Source of the DNA: Methylocella tundrae
Lineage (GTDB): Bacteria > Pseudomonadota > Alphaproteobacteria > Rhizobiales > Beijerinckiaceae
Assembly: GCF_038024855.1 (NCBI RefSeq)
Contig: NZ_CP139089.1
Span: forward strand, 558,001 to 622,000
DNA: 64,000 bases
Reading direction: 5' to 3'
How positions within the stretch are numbered: the stretch's first letter is position 1; each line of letters begins with the position of its first letter. A program made the translations under genes and the position numbers. Positions 62,364-64,000 of this stretch are shown here, piece by piece. The notes under the pieces were generated by a model. The model searched no databases. It was not told the origin of the DNA and was given only the letters and a program-made list of their open reading frames with translations.

Positions 62364-62667
62364 TTATCCCTCCCGGAAGCGCAAGCGTTGGAGGATCAAG
62401 AGACCAGTTGACTTGCAACAATCATCTCCCATGAAAGCGTGCATTGAAAGTTAGCATCACGCAATGGGAAACTTGTTTTTACAGGCATTTTGTTTTTCAA
62501 CTTAAAGTATTATGACATAGCCTTGACAATTGCCCAGGCGCGACCGTGACTTCGATCATCATGCTGTCTGAACCGCCATCTTGACCTTTTGAGCTTATCG
62601 TTCCGTCGACGCGTCGCTGGCGCAATCGCTCTTCCATGCGATCCCGAGTAGCGATACAAGGCGCCTC
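62364..62667. promoter_or_regulatory. AT-rich divergent region before glyQ
   Basis: No gene. The part 62440-62530 is clearly AT-richer than the surroundings and lies between the divergent Tyr-rich gene and glyQ, so promoters for both are expected. I see no strong hairpin. Confidence 0.5.
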
Positions 62668-63642
62668 ATGACCGACCTTGCGCACGAAACCTCCTTATCC
62701 ACCCAAAAAGCGGCGCCCCAAGCGCTCGCTCCATCACGTTCGTTTCAAGGCCTCCTGCTGACCCTGCAGCAATTCTGGGCGGCGCAGGGCTGCGTCATCC
62801 TGCAGCCTTACGACATGGAAGTCGGCGCCGGGACATTTCATCCGGGCACGACCCTGCGCTCGCTCGGTCCGCGGCCGTGGAAGGCGGCCTATGTGCAGCC
62901 CTCGCGCCGGCCAAAGGATGGGCGTTACGGCGAAAACCCCAACCGGCTGCAGCATTACTACCAGTTTCAGGTGATCCTGAAGCCGTCGCCGCCCGATCTT
63001 CAGTCGCTCTATCTGCGTTCGCTCGAGGCGATTGGCGTCAATCTGCGCCTGCACGACATACGCTTCGTCGAGGATGATTGGGAAAGCCCGACGCTCGGCG
63101 CCTGGGGCCTTGGCTGGGAGTGCTGGTGCGACGGCATGGAGGTCTCGCAATTTACCTATTTTCAGCAGGTCGCAGGGATCGAATGCGCTCCGGTTTCAGG
63201 TGAATTGACCTATGGGCTGGAGCGCCTCGCCATGTATGTGCAGGGCGTCGAAAGCATTTTTGATCTCAATTTCAACGGCGGCGAAGGAGACAGCAAGGTC
63301 ACTTACGGCGATGTCTTCAAGCAGGCCGAGGAAGAATACTCGCGCTATAATTTCGAAGCGGCCAATGTCGAGCTTCTCTTCCAGCATTTCCGCGACGCCG
63401 AAGCCGAATGCGCGGCTCTGCTGAAAGCGGGCGATCAGGGCGGGCGCCATCTGATGGCTTTGCCCGCCTATGACCAATGCCTCAAGGCCTCGCATCTCTT
63501 CAATCTGCTCGATGCGCGCGGGGTCATCTCCGTCACCGAGCGGCAGAGTTACATTTTGCGCGTTCGCGAACTCGCCAAGGCCTGCGGCGCCGCCTGGCTC
63601 AAGACGGCGGCCGGCGGCGGAGATGGTCTCGTTCAGGACTGA
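62668..63642 (+). CDS. glyQ: Glycyl-tRNA synthetase alpha subunit
   Basis: Alpha subunit of the alpha2-beta2 type glycyl-tRNA synthetase; glyS would be expected elsewhere. [20 protein letters not shown] opens the domain; [20 protein letters not shown] and [20 protein letters not shown] are conserved; WLGWEC-like [20 protein letters not shown] and [20 protein letters not shown] hold the active site. 324 residues, usual length. The downstream gene is on the other strand with 19 bp between, so glyS is not its direct partner here. Confidence 0.97.
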   Translation: MTDLAHETSLSTQKAAPQALAPSRSFQGLLLTLQQFWAAQGCVILQPYDMEVGAGTFHPGTTLRSLGPRPWKAAYVQPSRRPKDGRYGENPNRLQHYYQFQVILKPSPPDLQSLYLRSLEAIGVNLRLHDIRFVEDDWESPTLGAWGLGWECWCDGMEVSQFTYFQQVAGIECAPVSGELTYGLERLAMYVQGVESIFDLNFNGGEGDSKVTYGDVFKQAEEEYSRYNFEAANVELLFQHFRDAEAECAALLKAGDQGGRHLMALPAYDQCLKASHLFNLLDARGVISVTERQSYILRVRELAKACGAAWLKTAAGGGDGLVQD

Positions 63643-63661
63643 TCAGGCGCGCGGCAAGGGG

Positions 63662-64000
63662 TCAGCGGTGCATGCCGCCGCCATGAAAACCTCCGCCATG
63701 GAAGCCTCCGCCGCCGCCGTGGAACCCACCGCCATGAAATCCGCCGCCATGGAAACCGCCCGCATGGCCAAAGCCGACGCTGCGGCCGGTGCGCATTCCG
63801 CCGCCCCATCCCGCATAGCGTCCGCCGTAATAGCCGCCGCCATAATAGGGCCCGCCGCCATAGTAGCCGCCGTAATATGGGCCGCCATAGCCATATCCGC
63901 AGCCATAAAAGCCGCAGTCGCCAAGCGTCGCTGCTGTCACGCCGAGCGAAAGTGCGCCGAGCGCCGCGCCCGCGATAGCCGCGCCGGGATTCACGCCGTA
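63662..64000 (-). CDS. Gly/Tyr-rich secreted protein, 5' end beyond window
   Basis: The frame stays open to the window end. The visible part reads VNPGAAIAGAALGALSLGVT, a hydrophobic segment, then GYGYGGPYYGGYYGGGPYYG and repeats of GGFHGGGFHGGG at the C-terminus. The GGGFHGGGF units are the same as in the glycine-rich gene at 2245, but their order is reversed: there they precede the Tyr-rich part. It may also be a membrane protein, since GAAIAGAALGALSLGVTAATLG could be a glycine-zipper. Function unknown. Confidence 0.65.
   Translation of the reverse strand, partial: YGVNPGAAIAGAALGALSLGVTAATLGDCGFYGCGYGYGGPYYGGYYGGGPYYGGGYYGGRYAGWGGGMRTGRSVGFGHAGGFHGGGFHGGGFHGGGGGFHGGGFHGGGMHR

Overview
The window is about 64 kb of high-GC alphaproteobacterial chromosome. 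It looks like a member of the Hyphomicrobiales, most likely the Beijerinckiaceae/Methylocystaceae group. The reasons are the C4-type 5-aminolevulinate synthase, the complete pqqABCDE operon, ornithine decarboxylase plus homospermidine synthase, the zwf-edd-eda Entner-Doudoroff set, the def-fmt-truA and lgt-midA-pgeF arrangements, and several dispersed imperfect palindromes of a kind common in that order. The taxonomic call is inference; no rRNA is present.

Layout. 1-1.8 kb: a branched-chain amino-acid-type ABC uptake system (permease cut by the window edge, binding protein complete). 2.2-6.4 kb: a glycine-rich secreted protein, a sugar-nucleotide epimerase, hemA and a DUF1796 protein. 6.6-11.2 kb: a NitT/TauT-like ABC transporter with a PfkB nucleoside kinase downstream and a divergent creatininase-family amidohydrolase. 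11.2-14.2 kb: FkbM methyltransferase, GNAT acetyltransferase, periplasmic glucan protein OpgG. 14.3-18.5 kb: polyamine block, with a long structured leader before ornithine decarboxylase, a GNAT protein and homospermidine synthase. 18.6-25.5 kb: a large fused indolepyruvate ferredoxin oxidoreductase and the pqq operon (pqqA is only 25 codons). 25.8-30.1 kb: leuD, zincin-like metallopeptidase, Smr-domain protein, MltA, Tim44-like protein and divergent FxsA. 30.1-34.9 kb: an unrecognised protease-like protein, a TetR regulator, a small secreted protein, proC, YbjN-like, UbiK-like. 35.3-37.9 kb: lgt-midA-pgeF. 38-39.8 kb: PepSY / COG4705 membrane protein / DUF2380. 40.1-42.5 kb: def-fmt-truA. 42.6-46.2 kb: small secreted proteins, NlpC/P60 hydrolase, M17 aminopeptidase. 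46.5-51.9 kb: zwf-edd-eda, class II aldolase and a small secreted protein. 52.0 kb: tRNA-Gly(CCC). 52.3-54.7 kb: three related dihaem cytochromes c, two of them a divergent inverted duplicate. 54.8-61.6 kb: ispE, a large TPR protein, SleB-type hydrolase, polyprenyl diphosphate synthase, DUF2007 and a TrmN6-like methyltransferase. 61.7-64 kb: two His/Tyr-rich secreted proteins, glyQ, and a Gly/Tyr-rich protein cut by the window end.

Most genes are housekeeping. Four places stand out: the ornithine decarboxylase leader, where two hairpins compete near the ribosome binding site; the inverted cytochrome c duplication with a 53-bp perfect repeat; the C39-like protein at 30.1-31.1 kb; and the creatininase/ABC/adenosine-kinase neighbourhood. 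I did not find a clear multi-gene defence, mobile or biosynthetic system that could be called new. No CRISPR array, insertion sequence or prophage was seen.
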